A stretch of 64,000 nt of DNA from Paracoccus sp. S1E-3 (GCF_013868135.1 NZ_JACEMU010000004.1:186001-250000), one strand, 5' to 3'; shown: positions 9,880-18,071, counted from the stretch's first letter. Notes: generated by a model not told the origin, from the letters alone. Translations and numbers: made by a program.

Positions 9880-9911
9880 AAAGCCCCGCCCCCAGGCGGG
9901 GCTTTCCTTTT
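9880..9911 (+). terminator. terminator of the bolA-grxD operon
   Basis: Perfect 10-bp stem AAGCCCCGCC/GGCGGGGCTT with loop CCCA, followed by TCCTTTTG. Confidence 0.88.
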
Positions 9912-9974
9912 GACGCGGCGGCATTTCCTCCCTAACCTGCCCCAGTCAAAAACAATATCCGTGGGAGGAAGAAT

Positions 9975-10931
9975 ATGACCATTCGCAATCGTCTGGCCGC
10001 AGCCGCACTTGGCCTGTCGGCCTTGGCGGCGCCGCTGGGTGCCAATGCCGCCGAATTCATCAACGTGCTGACCGGTGGCACCTCGGGCGTCTACTACCCG
10101 ATGGGCGTGGCGCTGTCGAAAATCTATACGCAGGCGCTGCCGGATGCGAAGGTGCAGGTCCAGTCCACCAAGGCCAGCGTCGAGAACCTGAACCTGCTGC
10201 AGCAGGGCAAGGGCGAGATCGGCTTTTCGCTGGGCGATTCGGTGAAAATGGCGGCCGAGGGCAATGCCGATGCCGGCTTCCCTGCCCCGCTGGACAAGCT
10301 GCGCGGGATTGCCGCGATCTATCCGAACTATATCCAGATCGTTGCCAGCGCCGATTCCGGCATCAAGACCCTGGCGGACCTGAAGGGCAAGTCCGTCTCG
10401 GTCGGCGCGCCGAAATCAGGGACCGAGCTGAACGCCCGCGCGATCCTGGAAGCGGCCGGGATGAGCTATGACGATCTCGGCAAGGTCGAGTATCTGCCCT
10501 TCGCGGAATCGGTCGAGCTGATGAAGAACCGCCAGATCGATGCCACGCTGCAATCGGCGGGCCTCGGCGTCGCCTCGTTGAAGGACCTGTCGACCTCGAT
10601 CCCGATCACCGTCGTGTCGGTTCCGGCCGAGGTCACCGAGAAGCTGGGCGCGCCCTATATCGCGGGCGAAATCCCGGCCGGCACTTACGAGGGTCAGGCC
10701 GAAACCGTACCCACCGTTGCGGTGATCAACTATCTTATCAGTTCGGATGCGGTCAGCGATGACGTGGCCTATGCGATGACCAAGTCGATGTTCGAAAACC
10801 TCGACGAGATGAAGGCCGCCCATGCCGCCGCCAATGACATAGACGTTCAGAAGGCGCTGCTGGGGATGCCGGTGCCCGTCCATCCGGGGGCGCAGAAATA
10901 TTATGACGAAGTCGGCGTGAAGGCCGAATGA
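9975..10931 (+). CDS. TAXI-family TRAP transporter solute-binding protein
   Basis: Periplasmic binding protein of the TAXI class of TRAP transporters, usually for C4/C5 dicarboxylates or related organic acids. The 318-aa precursor has a signal peptide ending near LGANA/AEF (residue 25). The family hallmark region TGGTSGVYYPMGVALSKIY follows immediately, and later GAPKSGTELNARAILEAAG. GGGAGGAAGA precedes the ATG. The fused permease follows after 57 nt. The ligand cannot be told from sequence alone; glutamate or 2-oxoglutarate is only a guess from characterised relatives. Confidence 0.93.
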   Translation: MTIRNRLAAAALGLSALAAPLGANAAEFINVLTGGTSGVYYPMGVALSKIYTQALPDAKVQVQSTKASVENLNLLQQGKGEIGFSLGDSVKMAAEGNADAGFPAPLDKLRGIAAIYPNYIQIVASADSGIKTLADLKGKSVSVGAPKSGTELNARAILEAAGMSYDDLGKVEYLPFAESVELMKNRQIDATLQSAGLGVASLKDLSTSIPITVVSVPAEVTEKLGAPYIAGEIPAGTYEGQAETVPTVAVINYLISSDAVSDDVAYAMTKSMFENLDEMKAAHAAANDIDVQKALLGMPVPVHPGAQKYYDEVGVKAE

Positions 10932-10988
10932 TCTGCCGGGCCGAGGCGTTCGCGTCCCGGCCCTTTCCAATTTGCCGAAAGCCCCGAC

Positions 10989-13073
10989 ATGACAGACGCC
11001 CTTCCCCCGGCCGATCAGGCCGATCTTGGCCTGCACGATCCCCTCGCCGAAAGCTTTCCGCCCAGTCTGCAGGGGCGCCTGCTGTTCTGGATCGCGGTGG
11101 CCTTTTCACTGTATCAGATCGCCATCTCGGCGCATCTGATCGGCCTGAACAGTCAGGTTCAACGCGCCATTCACCTTGGTTTTCTGCTGCTGCTGGGCTT
11201 TCCGCTGCTGGCGCTGCTGCGCCATTATTCGAAGCCCGTGCAGCTCGTCGCCTGGGGTATGGGCCTTCTGGGGGTGGTGATCGCGGCCTATCAATGGGTC
11301 GAATATGTGCCGCTGATGATGCGCGCGGGCGACATCAACGGGGTCGATACCATCATCGGCATCCTGACCATTGTGGCGGTCTTCGCCGCCGCCTGGGTGG
11401 TGATGGGCCCTGCCCTGCCCGTGGTGGCCGGCCTTTTTCTGCTCTATGCGCTGTTTGGCGAGTATTTTCCCGGCGCCATGCAGACGCGTGGCTATTCGCT
11501 GGAACAGGTTGTCGAACAGATGGCCTTCGGAACCGAGGGCATCTACGGCACGCCGCTTTATGTCAGCGCCACCTATATCTTCCTGTTCATCCTGTTCGGA
11601 TCCTTCCTGGAAAAGGCCGGGATGATCAAGCTGTTCACCGATGTCTCGCTGGGGCTGGTCGGGCACAGGATGGGCGGGGCGGCCAAGGTGGCTGTCGTGT
11701 CCTCTGGTCTGATGGGCACGATTTCGGGGTCGGGCGTGGCCAATGTGGTCACGACCGGACAATTCACCATCCCGCTGATGAAACGCTTCGGCTATCGGCC
11801 GGCCTTCGCCGGCGGGGTGGAGGCGACGGCCTCGATGGGTGGGCAGATCATGCCGCCGGTGATGGGGGCCGTGGCCTTCATCATGGCCGAAACCCTGGGC
11901 GTGGCCTATGTCGAGATCGTCCGTGCCGCGATCATCCCGGCGATCCTCTATTTCGCCTCCGCCTTCTGGATGGTCCATCTTGAGGCCGGCCGGCGCAATC
12001 TGCGCGGGATGGACAGAAAGGACCTGCCCTCCGCCCGCAAGGCGTTGCGGGAAGGTTGGTACCTGATCCTGCCGCTGGCCGTGCTGGTCTTCCTGCTGTT
12101 TTCCGGCTTCACGCCGCTTTACGCGGGTGCGGTGGGACTGGCGCTGACGATCATGCTGATCCTCGGGGCCTCGCTGATGCTGGGGCTGCCATCGCCGGTG
12201 ATCCGCGTGGTGTTCTGGATCGGCCTGGGTCTGCTGGTCGGCTATATGCTGCAAAACCGGATGGAGACAATGCTCTGGCTGGTTGTGGCGGCGCTGCTGG
12301 TCCTCAGCGCGTTCACCAATGGCGGCCGCCAGACCATCGCGCAGGTCATCGACAGCCTGGCCGAGGGCGCCAAGACCGCCCTGCCCGTCGGCATCGCCTG
12401 CGCGCTGGTGGGCGTCATCATCGGCACCATGACCCTGACCGGCGCCGCCAACACCTTCGGAATTTTCATCGTCAGCGTCGGCGAGAACTCGTTGCTGCTG
12501 TCACTGATCCTGACGATGATCACCTGTATCGTGCTGGGCATGGGCATCCCGACCATCCCGAACTACATCATCACCTCCTCGATTGCCGCGCCGGCCCTGC
12601 TGGAGCTGGGCGTGCCGCTGATCGTCAGCCACATGTTCGTCTTCTATTTCGGCATCCTCGCCGATCTGACGCCGCCGGTGGCGCTTGCATGCTTTGCGGC
12701 TGCCCCCATCGCGCGCGAGTCGGGCTTCAAGATCAGCCTCGAAGCAATCAAGGTCGCGGCGGCCGGTTTCGTCATTCCCTATATGGCGGTCTATACCCCT
12801 GCCCTGATGCTGCAGCCCGGCGGCCCGCTGACCGAGGCCATGGGCTTCCCGCTGGCGGTCGTCTACATCGTCGTGAAATGCGTGCTGTGCATCGGGCTCT
12901 GGGGGGCGGCCGTGGTCGGGTGGTTGGGCCGCCGCCTGCAGTGGTGGGAACGCGTATTGGCGATGGTCGCCGCCTTCACCCTGATCGCGGCGCTGCCCAT
13001 GACCGACGAAATCGGCTTTGCGCTGTCCGCGCTTTTCGCCTTCATTCTGTGGAGAGGAAGGCGTCAGGCATGA
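10989..13073 (+). CDS. TRAP transporter fused permease (DctQM type)
   Basis: 694-aa inner-membrane permease in which the small 4-helix Q subunit and the large 12-helix M subunit are fused, as in other TAXI systems. Hydrophobic helices cover nearly the whole protein. Diagnostic M-subunit segments are SGSGVANVVTTGQFTIPLMK, GGVEATASMGGQIMPPVMGA and LGMGIPTIPNYIITSS. It uses an ion gradient together with the binding protein encoded upstream. The stop overlaps the start of the DUF1850 gene (ATGA), so the two are translationally coupled. Confidence 0.95.
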   Translation: MTDALPPADQADLGLHDPLAESFPPSLQGRLLFWIAVAFSLYQIAISAHLIGLNSQVQRAIHLGFLLLLGFPLLALLRHYSKPVQLVAWGMGLLGVVIAAYQWVEYVPLMMRAGDINGVDTIIGILTIVAVFAAAWVVMGPALPVVAGLFLLYALFGEYFPGAMQTRGYSLEQVVEQMAFGTEGIYGTPLYVSATYIFLFILFGSFLEKAGMIKLFTDVSLGLVGHRMGGAAKVAVVSSGLMGTISGSGVANVVTTGQFTIPLMKRFGYRPAFAGGVEATASMGGQIMPPVMGAVAFIMAETLGVAYVEIVRAAIIPAILYFASAFWMVHLEAGRRNLRGMDRKDLPSARKALREGWYLILPLAVLVFLLFSGFTPLYAGAVGLALTIMLILGASLMLGLPSPVIRVVFWIGLGLLVGYMLQNRMETMLWLVVAALLVLSAFTNGGRQTIAQVIDSLAEGAKTALPVGIACALVGVIIGTMTLTGAANTFGIFIVSVGENSLLLSLILTMITCIVLGMGIPTIPNYIITSSIAAPALLELGVPLIVSHMFVFYFGILADLTPPVALACFAAAPIARESGFKISLEAIKVAAAGFVIPYMAVYTPALMLQPGGPLTEAMGFPLAVVYIVVKCVLCIGLWGAAVVGWLGRRLQWWERVLAMVAAFTLIAALPMTDEIGFALSALFAFILWRGRRQA

Positions 13074-13432
13074 GTTGCCTGCTGATCGGCGCGGTTGCCC
13101 TGACCCTTTCGGGCGATCGCTTCACGCTGGAATGGACCCATTCGATCGAGAAGACCGCCTGGCGTGAGGAATGGATCGTCAATCAGGACGGAATGCGGGT
13201 GCTGCGGGCCGCGGTCAAAGGCTCAGGCGCGGGGATGGAGCCGGGGCCGAATGCCGCACTGGTGGATGGATGGTGGGTCTGGCGCCCCAATCTGCCGCCG
13301 CAGCCGGAACTGGTTCTGGCGGCATCGGGTGCCACGCCATCGGCGTGGCGGATCTGTGATGGCGCCGACTGCCGCGAATTGGGCGCAACGCCCGGCAAAC
13401 CGATCGTCCTGCGCCCCTGTCTGAGCCAGTAA
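13070..13432 (+). CDS. DUF1850 protein, TRAP-TAXI partner
   Basis: 120-aa DUF1850 protein. The core FTLEWTHSIEKTAWREEW is the family signature (substrate W-x-HS-x-E). DUF1850 genes are routinely the last gene of TAXI TRAP operons; a role in transporter assembly or function is presumed but not demonstrated. A weak hydrophobic N-terminus (MSCLLIGAVALTLS) suggests export or membrane association. Its ATG overlaps the permease stop and its own stop runs into the terminator. Confidence 0.88.
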   Translation: MSCLLIGAVALTLSGDRFTLEWTHSIEKTAWREEWIVNQDGMRVLRAAVKGSGAGMEPGPNAALVDGWWVWRPNLPPQPELVLAASGATPSAWRICDGADCRELGATPGKPIVLRPCLSQ

Positions 13433-13460
13433 AAAAATCCGCCGGTTACGGCGGATTTTT
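13433..13460 (+). terminator. terminator of TRAP operon
   Basis: Stem ATCCGCC/GGCGGAT with a 6-nt loop, A-tract on the left and T-tract on the right; the stop codon of the DUF1850 gene overlaps its left edge. The symmetrical A/T tracts make it potentially bidirectional for the convergent gene. Confidence 0.85.
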
Positions 13461-13472
13461 CAGTGATGGGGA

Positions 13473-14150
13473 TCAGCGGCGGGTGCGCCAGTCATCCTCG
13501 TCCTCGTCGAGGTAGAGATCGTCATCCTCGTCGAAATAGAGGTCATCCTCGCTGCGCCGCGATGCCAGTGCATTGGCAATGGCCATGCCGACGGCAAAGG
13601 CGCCTACCAAACCGATGCCGGGGGCAGCGCGTTCGACCTTGGCCTTCACCTCGTTCAGTTCGTCATTGCCGAGGCCGGCCTTGCTGGCAGCGCCCTTCAC
13701 CGCATTGCTGGCCATCGCCCCAACACCCGACCCGGCCGTCTTGACAAGATCGCGGGCCTTGTCCGGGGCGCCGCCAAAGAACGCGGCGACATGGGCCTGC
13801 GCGTTGTCCACCGCCTCGGTGGCGGTCGACTTCACCTTGTTGATGGCCGCGTCCGCCGCGCCTTGCAGGCGCATTTCGACCTCGGTCTTCAACTCGTCGC
13901 CAGTGGGCATCCGGTGGCGCTCCGAGCCGGATTGCGACCAGATCACAAGCCCCACCAGGACGAACACACCCCCGACGATCAGCGAGGCCACTGTCGGTCC
14001 GAGTTCGAGGTTCCAGGCCAGCAGGCTCCAGACAGCGGCGATAAGAAAGCCCAAGCCGATCAGCGCGGCCACCGCCGCGCCGAGTTTCAGCGAGGTCCGC
14101 CGTGCCTTGTCGCCAAGCGCCAGTTGCAACCTGTTGACATAGTCGAACAT
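13473..14150 (-). CDS. holin-superfamily-like two-TM envelope protein with acidic tail
   Basis: 225-aa protein resembling the phage-holin-superfamily III/YqjE-type membrane proteins found beside YqjD/ElaB homologues. Two transmembrane helices lie near residues 22-45 and 52-72, and a third hydrophobic stretch near 178-200. The last 20 or so residues are extremely acidic (for example DEDDDLYLDEDEDD). It follows the DUF883-like gene by 4 nt on the same strand, supporting an operon. Function unknown; stress or envelope-associated by analogy with yqjDE. Confidence 0.7.
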   Translation of the reverse strand: MFDYVNRLQLALGDKARRTSLKLGAAVAALIGLGFLIAAVWSLLAWNLELGPTVASLIVGGVFVLVGLVIWSQSGSERHRMPTGDELKTEVEMRLQGAADAAINKVKSTATEAVDNAQAHVAAFFGGAPDKARDLVKTAGSGVGAMASNAVKGAASKAGLGNDELNEVKAKVERAAPGIGLVGAFAVGMAIANALASRRSEDDLYFDEDDDLYLDEDEDDWRTRR

Positions 14151-14154
14151 CGGA

Positions 14155-14550
14155 TCAGCGGCGCGCCAGGATCAGCCCGACCAGAAAGCCCACGCCCGCA
14201 GCAATGCCAAGCGCCTGCGCCGGATTGCGGCGCACCATGTCCGAGACGTCGTCATAATAGCCCTCGGCTGCGTGGCCGGCCTGTTTCAGCTGGCGTTCGC
14301 CCTCGCGATACAGCCGCCCGGCTTCCTCGCGTGCGATGCCCGCGTATTCACGGCCCAGATCGCGTGCCGAATCGGCGGCGGCGACCGCTTTCTGCCGGGC
14401 GTTATCGGCGAGGTCCTGCACCTTCCCGGCCAATTCCTGCTCTTTCTCGCTGGCGCGATCAACGGCACGGCGTGCCGCACCGCGCGCATCCTCTGCGGCA
14501 TCCTGCAGATCAGATTTCAGATCGTCAGCGGTATATTCTTTATTGGCCAT
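14155..14550 (-). CDS. DUF883/ElaB-YqjD-like helical anchor protein
   Basis: 131-aa protein of the ElaB/YqjD type: a long, charged amphipathic helical region (residues 5-105, rich in Ala, Glu, Arg) and a C-terminal transmembrane helix (PAQALGIAAGVGFLVGLILARR region). In E. coli YqjD is a membrane-anchored ribosome-associated protein made in stationary phase; transfer of that role here is inference. The start at 14550 is chosen because AGAAGGAG lies 7 nt upstream on this strand; a longer reading frame upstream would run into the tRNA gene. Next gene downstream is the holin-like protein. Confidence 0.8.
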   Translation of the reverse strand: MANKEYTADDLKSDLQDAAEDARGAARRAVDRASEKEQELAGKVQDLADNARQKAVAAADSARDLGREYAGIAREEAGRLYREGERQLKQAGHAAEGYYDDVSDMVRRNPAQALGIAAGVGFLVGLILARR

Positions 14551-14666
14551 CACGGCTCTCCTTCTGCATTTGTCGATCTCAGCAGAAGAACGCCTGCGCA
14601 GGCGGTCGCGTTCCGCCAGCTGCACTGATAAACGTAAAAAATCGATGTGCAGCGGCGATTGGGGGA

Positions 14667-14743
14667 TGGTACCGCCTCCCCGGCTCGAACGGGGGACCTC
14701 TGGATCCACAATCCAGCGCTCTAACCAACTGAGCTAAGGCGGC
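14667..14743 (-). tRNA. tRNA-His (GTG)
   Basis: 77-nt cloverleaf on the reverse strand beginning GCCGCCTTAGCTCAG. Anticodon stem CTGGA/TCCAG encloses loop TTGTGGA with anticodon GTG; T arm is CCCCG-TTCGAGC-CGGGG; CCA is encoded. The acceptor pairs G1 with U72, position 73 is A, and the genomic base before G1 is T, so no G-1 is encoded. This is the known alphaproteobacterial variant of tRNA-His. Confidence 0.96.
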
Positions 14744-14837
14744 ACGTGGCGGTGATGTAGCGCCACCCGCACAGGGATGCAAGGCCGGACTTGTCGCAAA
14801 TTTGCGGGCGCGCTAGGACAAAAGAAAAGGAAAGATC

Positions 14838-15062
14838 ATGGGTATCAACAGCGAAAGCGACATTTCGGCCAATCTTCAGATCGGTCCGACGGATCAGGGG
14901 ATGGTGCGCATCTATGTCGAGGGGGATGGCATCGACCTGCCGCTGGACTTCGACCCCGAGGAGGCCACCGAAATCGCCGAGGAACTGCTGGCGGCCGTCG
15001 AGGCCGCGCGCAGCCTTGGCGCGTCGGCCGGCAAAAAAGGCAAGGGCAAGCCCCGCCGCTGA
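14838..15062 (+). CDS. small acidic protein, DUF6324-like
   Basis: 74-aa protein beginning MGINSESDISANLQIGPTDQ with a small beta-sheet core (MVRIYVEGDGIDLPLDFDPE), a helix and a Lys/Arg-rich end. I believe it belongs to DUF6324, a Rhodobacterales family often next to mmcB, but I cannot confirm this by search. AAAGGAAAG lies 6 nt before the ATG. It converges on mmcB (4 nt apart). Function unknown. Confidence 0.7.
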   Translation: MGINSESDISANLQIGPTDQGMVRIYVEGDGIDLPLDFDPEEATEIAEELLAAVEAARSLGASAGKKGKGKPRR

Positions 15063-15066
15063 ACGG

Positions 15067-15522
15067 TCACAGCGGGCCGGCCCCCAGCGGGTCGGTCAGC
15101 GCCTGCAGGCGAATCGAGGCGACGCGCGCGATGTCCCGCATCAGCCGGCTACGTCGCGCCCCGGCCACTTTCGTCAGCGGTGATTCGCGCAGGATCTCGG
15201 CGCCATAAGCGTCGGCGCGGATCAGGCCGGTGTCCGGCGGCAGCAGTTCGTCGGGGAAATCACCGTCGACCGCCCAGAAGAAACGATCGCTCCATTCCAG
15301 ATAGGATTGCCACTTCCGGTCGCTGATGAAATCGGTCCGGCAGCTTTTGCATTCGACGATCCAGATCTCACCCGCGGGCGAGATCGAGATCACGTCGACG
15401 CGCAGCCCGCGCGCCGGGACGAATTCGCACAGGACCGCGTGGTCGAAACTGCGCAGCATCCGCGCCACCCCGCGGGCGAGGCGAAATCCTGGCTGATCGG
15501 GCAGAAAAGGGTCCGAGGTCAT
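15067..15522 (-). CDS. mmcB: MmcB family DNA repair protein
   Basis: 151-aa protein of the MmcB (former DUF1052) family, a PD-(D/E)XK-like nuclease-fold protein linked in Caulobacter to mutasome-dependent damage tolerance under LexA control. Visible catalytic-type residues are Asp in GLRVDVISIS and the E-x-K pair in IWIVECKSC, as expected for the fold. Two in-frame ATGs (15534 and 15522) have no good ribosome binding site; 15522 gives the usual family start MTSDPFLP. No obvious LexA box was recognised upstream. Confidence 0.85.
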   Translation of the reverse strand: MTSDPFLPDQPGFRLARGVARMLRSFDHAVLCEFVPARGLRVDVISISPAGEIWIVECKSCRTDFISDRKWQSYLEWSDRFFWAVDGDFPDELLPPDTGLIRADAYGAEILRESPLTKVAGARRSRLMRDIARVASIRLQALTDPLGAGPL

Positions 15523-15663
15523 GCGGCACAACATGAACAAACAGGAAACAAACCGCAAGCCCCCTGCCCCCACATACGCCCTTGAAAGCGGACCGTCCCG
15601 CGCCTATTTTTGGGATCCGGCGGGTTTCTGCTCCTCGCGTGTGGGCCACTTTTTCCACTGGCC

Positions 15664-15669
15664 TATAAT
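15664..15669 (+). promoter_or_regulatory. consensus -10 element for the candidate ncRNA
   Basis: A perfect TATAAT is present in otherwise non-coding DNA, with no convincing -35 at the ideal distance (GTGGGC at 15641-15646). A short inverted repeat GGCCA/TGGCC (15644-15648, 15659-15663) sits just upstream. A transcript would start near A15676. Confidence 0.5.
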
Positions 15670-15675
15670 TTCTCG

Positions 15676-15810
15676 ATGGGAACTGGCTCTGTCGTGACCC
15701 TGGTTACGTTACCCGGTGCCCACCTGGTACTCCAGGCTTTCGGGAAAACCTGCGCCCCACGGTCGCTGCGGTTCTCGCCACAAAGCCGTCCCTTCGGGGG
15801 CGGCTTTTTT
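15676..15810 (+). ncRNA. candidate structured small RNA with own promoter and terminator
   Basis: Non-coding interval between mmcB and the DUF481 gene. It starts 7 nt after a perfect TATAAT and ends in an intrinsic terminator. The 5' end GGGAACT (15678-15684) can pair with GGTTCTC near 15768-15774, inside it GTGACC with GGTCGC, GGTGC with GCGCC, and a terminal hairpin CCTGG-TACT-CCAGG. Together these give one long rod with internal loops, like 6S or SRP RNA in general shape. It lacks the SRP tetraloop sequence GGAAGGAAGCAGCC and is not beside zapA/ygfA, where 6S is usually found. Identity unknown. Confidence 0.5.
15783..15810 (+). terminator. strong intrinsic terminator of the candidate ncRNA
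   Basis: Ten-bp stem AAGCCGTCCC/GGGGCGGCTT (one G-U pair) with TTCG tetraloop and six T. Confidence 0.9.
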
Positions 15811-15828
15811 CATGCCTGCATCAGATAC

Positions 15829-15856
15829 GAAAAAGGGGCGACCCGAAGGCCGCCCC
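15829..15856 (-). terminator. terminator of the DUF481 gene
   Basis: On the reverse strand, stem GGGGCGGCC/GGTCGCCCC with TTCG loop followed by TTTTT. It lies 26 nt after the DUF481 stop codon. Confidence 0.88.
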
Positions 15857-15882
15857 TTCCCCCGAGAGACATCGGGGATGGA

Positions 15883-16809
15883 TTAGAACCCGTAAACCAG
15901 CGAAACACCCAGGGTGTTGTCGGTGCGGATCGCGCGCTCTTCCTGATATTCGGTCGAGTACGAGATGCGGGTCGCCAGCTGGTCCGACATCTTGAAGTTG
16001 ACGCCAAGTTCGTTGGTGATCTCGTCGCCAGCCGAATCCGAGGTCAGATAGTCGGTGTCGTTGGTCAGGAAGATCATGTCGTTGAAGCGGTGGTAGAACC
16101 GCGACGACGCGATGTAACCGGTTTCGGTTTCCGAACGCAGGTTGTCGTTTTCGTTGAAATCGACTTGCTGGGTGTAGCGGATACCCACACCAGCCTGGAC
16201 GCGCCATGCGGTGTCCGGGGTGCTGATGATGCGGTAACCAGGACCGAAGCCCAGGAACGCGTCACGTTTCTTTTTGCCTTCCAGGTCGTCGATCTCGTCC
16301 TGGGTCAGCAGGCCGTCTTCCATGTCGTCCAGGTCTTCCTGAACCATGCCGTCCTGGTTGATACGACCCAGAGCGAAGGCATAGAAGCGATCGTTGAAGT
16401 AGTATTGCGCGTCATAGATCGCGTAGACTTCTTCTTTGTCTTTGTCGCCATCATCGTCTTCACCGAACTCGATGCCGAGGCCGACCGACTGTGCGAACGG
16501 GCCTTGGTTATAGGACATGCGACCGGCCAGTGCGAAGTCCTGGCTTTCGTCATTCCCGGACGAGCCGGCATAGGTCAGCGCCACGCCGCCGAACAGGCCC
16601 TGACGACGATCTTGCGGACCAAAACGGTCTGCGTCGTTCGAACGGGCGAAATCGTCTTCAACTGCTTCCTGCACGTCGTCGATGCGGTCGTTCACTTCCG
16701 AAACGCCGGACACGTTGGCTCCGGCAGCGATTTCGGTTTGCGCAAAAGCCGGGGCCGACAGCGCCGCGGCGATCGCGGAAGCACCAGCGAGAAGAGCAAC
16801 TGCTTTCAT
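15883..16809 (-). CDS. DUF481/YdiY-like outer-membrane beta-barrel protein
   Basis: 308-aa exported protein. The signal peptide MKAVALLAGASAIAAALSAPAFA is cleaved before QTE. After an acidic helical stretch, alternating hydrophobic/aromatic strands form a predicted beta-barrel ending in the outer-membrane signature Phe (SLVYGF). It resembles the DUF481 (YdiY) family, with acidic periplasmic or surface turns (GEDDDGDKDKEE, DMEDGLLTQDEIDDLEGKKK). The ATG at 16809 is set by the signal peptide and GAGGATGAACCC upstream. Likely abundant, given a strong terminator and a dedicated promoter region. Confidence 0.8.
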   Translation of the reverse strand: MKAVALLAGASAIAAALSAPAFAQTEIAAGANVSGVSEVNDRIDDVQEAVEDDFARSNDADRFGPQDRRQGLFGGVALTYAGSSGNDESQDFALAGRMSYNQGPFAQSVGLGIEFGEDDDGDKDKEEVYAIYDAQYYFNDRFYAFALGRINQDGMVQEDLDDMEDGLLTQDEIDDLEGKKKRDAFLGFGPGYRIISTPDTAWRVQAGVGIRYTQQVDFNENDNLRSETETGYIASSRFYHRFNDMIFLTNDTDYLTSDSAGDEITNELGVNFKMSDQLATRISYSTEYQEERAIRTDNTLGVSLVYGF

Positions 16810-17181
16810 GGGTTCATCCTCATTTTCTGCATGACGGAGGTTGGGTCCCGTCATTCCTGTCCCGTCAACTACCCCCCTAGGGCCGAGGTTTCCATGCACC
16901 GGGACAGATCAAATGCCTCGCAAAAATGTGAGAATTCGGGATGGAACTCATAACTAAACCTATCCTTTTAGTTAGTATTCTGGGGGAAAAAAGGTTTCAA
17001 ATCAGTCGTTTGCGTTAACTATTGCGTTGCCGAACCCCGTTCACGCGGGATCACAGAGGCTCGAAATCAGGTTACGAAACTGTAACAGACAGGGTCAAAT
17101 TGTGATGCGGTCGTTGCATCAATGTCACACCATTCCGCGGAATTATTCCCGCCCGAAATGCTGCTGCGAAGTGGGAAGCAG
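16810..17181 (-). other. 370-nt AT-rich regulatory gap upstream of the DUF481 gene
   Basis: Contains no gene. It is markedly AT-rich at 16920-17020 and holds the 8-bp inverted repeat described separately; likely the promoter region of the outer-membrane protein gene. Reverse-strand reading frames entering from 17182 are terminated there. Confidence 0.5.
16951..16974. promoter_or_regulatory. perfect inverted repeat, candidate operator
   Basis: TAACTAAA at 16951-16958 and TTTAGTTA at 16967-16974, 8 nt apart, about 140 nt upstream of the DUF481 start. The symmetry and AT-rich context suggest a regulator binding site; no regulator gene is adjacent. Confidence 0.4.
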
Positions 17182-17508
17182 CTAGGGCGCCCGATCCGCC
17201 GCCCCGTGGCGGGTTGTCGCAGGCATGCGCAGCCGTGCCGGCTGGCGCCATACCCGAATCCGGCGACCGGGGCCGGGCGTTTCGGGATCCTCGGCCATGC
17301 GCATGACGGCGATGGCGAACTGGACGCCGGCAAACAGGACGGTGTGGAACGCGATCAGCATCGCCACGGCGACCCAACCGCCGCTGACCGAGGTCACCAG
17401 ATGGCGCAGATTGGCCACGTTCAGGCCGATCAGCGCGCCCGTGAAGATCACCGCCAGCAGGAAGCCGATGGCGATATTGACGATGTACAGGCGAACGAGC
17501 TTGGGCAT
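17182..17508 (-). CDS. small two-TM membrane protein downstream of nusB
   Basis: 108-aa protein with two transmembrane helices: residues 5-30 (VRLYIVNIAIGFLLAVIFTG) and about 44-68 (WVAVAMLIAFHTVLFAGVQF), then a basic, Arg-rich C-terminus. I do not recognise a characterised family. GGAG lies 8 nt before the ATG. It begins 86 nt after nusB on the same strand and may be the last gene of the ribB-ribH-nusB operon. A much longer in-frame extension upstream overlaps nusB and is a shadow. Confidence 0.7.
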   Translation of the reverse strand: MPKLVRLYIVNIAIGFLLAVIFTGALIGLNVANLRHLVTSVSGGWVAVAMLIAFHTVLFAGVQFAIAVMRMAEDPETPGPGRRIRVWRQPARLRMPATTRHGAADRAP

Positions 17509-17594
17509 ACGCGGTCTCCGATGCCGATCCATCAAATCTAGCCATCGGAGGCGCATTTGGAAAGTGGTTTGACGGGGCCTAGTGGCCCTGCCGG

Positions 17595-18071
17595 TCAGCG
17601 CATCGCGTCGGGTGCGGCCTCGCGGGCCATGTGGTCCAGCACCGCGTTGACGAATTTCGTCTCGGCGCCCTCGGTGAAGAAGGCATTGGCGACGCCGACA
17701 TACTGGCTGATGACGACACGCGGCGGCGCCTTGCCGGCCACCAGTTCGGCACCGGCGGCGCGGAAGACCGCGCGCAGAACGGGGTCGATGCGGTCGATGG
17801 GCCAGCGGGCGACAAGGGCGCGGTCGGTCATCTGGTCGACCCGCGCCTGCCACATCACGGCATCATTCAGGATGCGCGCAAACAGCGCCTCGTCCGCTTC
17901 GGGCGAGGCATCGCCTTCGGTCTCGACGCCGATGCGCCAATCTTCGAATTCACGTTGCACGCGTTCGACGGATTGGCCCGAGGCCTCCATCTGGAACAAC
18001 GCCTGCACGGCGTAAAGGCGCGCCGCGGTGCTGCGCTGGCGGCGTTCATCCTGTCGGTCTTGGCTGCTCAT
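17595..18071 (-). CDS. nusB: transcription antitermination factor NusB
   Basis: 158-aa all-helical RNA-binding protein that with NusE (S10) binds boxA and promotes antitermination in rRNA operons. Core segments visible: RSTAARLYAVQALFQMEASG at the N-terminus, then IDRIDPVLRAVFRAAGAEL and RVVISQYVGVANAFF, ending FVNAVLDHMAR, all as in NusB. It overlaps ribH by ATGA, as in many alphaproteobacteria where nusB follows riboflavin genes. Confidence 0.95.
   Translation of the reverse strand: MSSQDRQDERRQRSTAARLYAVQALFQMEASGQSVERVQREFEDWRIGVETEGDASPEADEALFARILNDAVMWQARVDQMTDRALVARWPIDRIDPVLRAVFRAAGAELVAGKAPPRVVISQYVGVANAFFTEGAETKFVNAVLDHMAREAAPDAMR

Noticed and set aside
15676..15810. Assignment of the candidate RNA as SRP (4.5S) or 6S RNA
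   Set aside because: The SRP domain IV sequence is missing, and 6S in Rhodobacter lies near the ygfA-type gene, which is not here. I keep it as unnamed.
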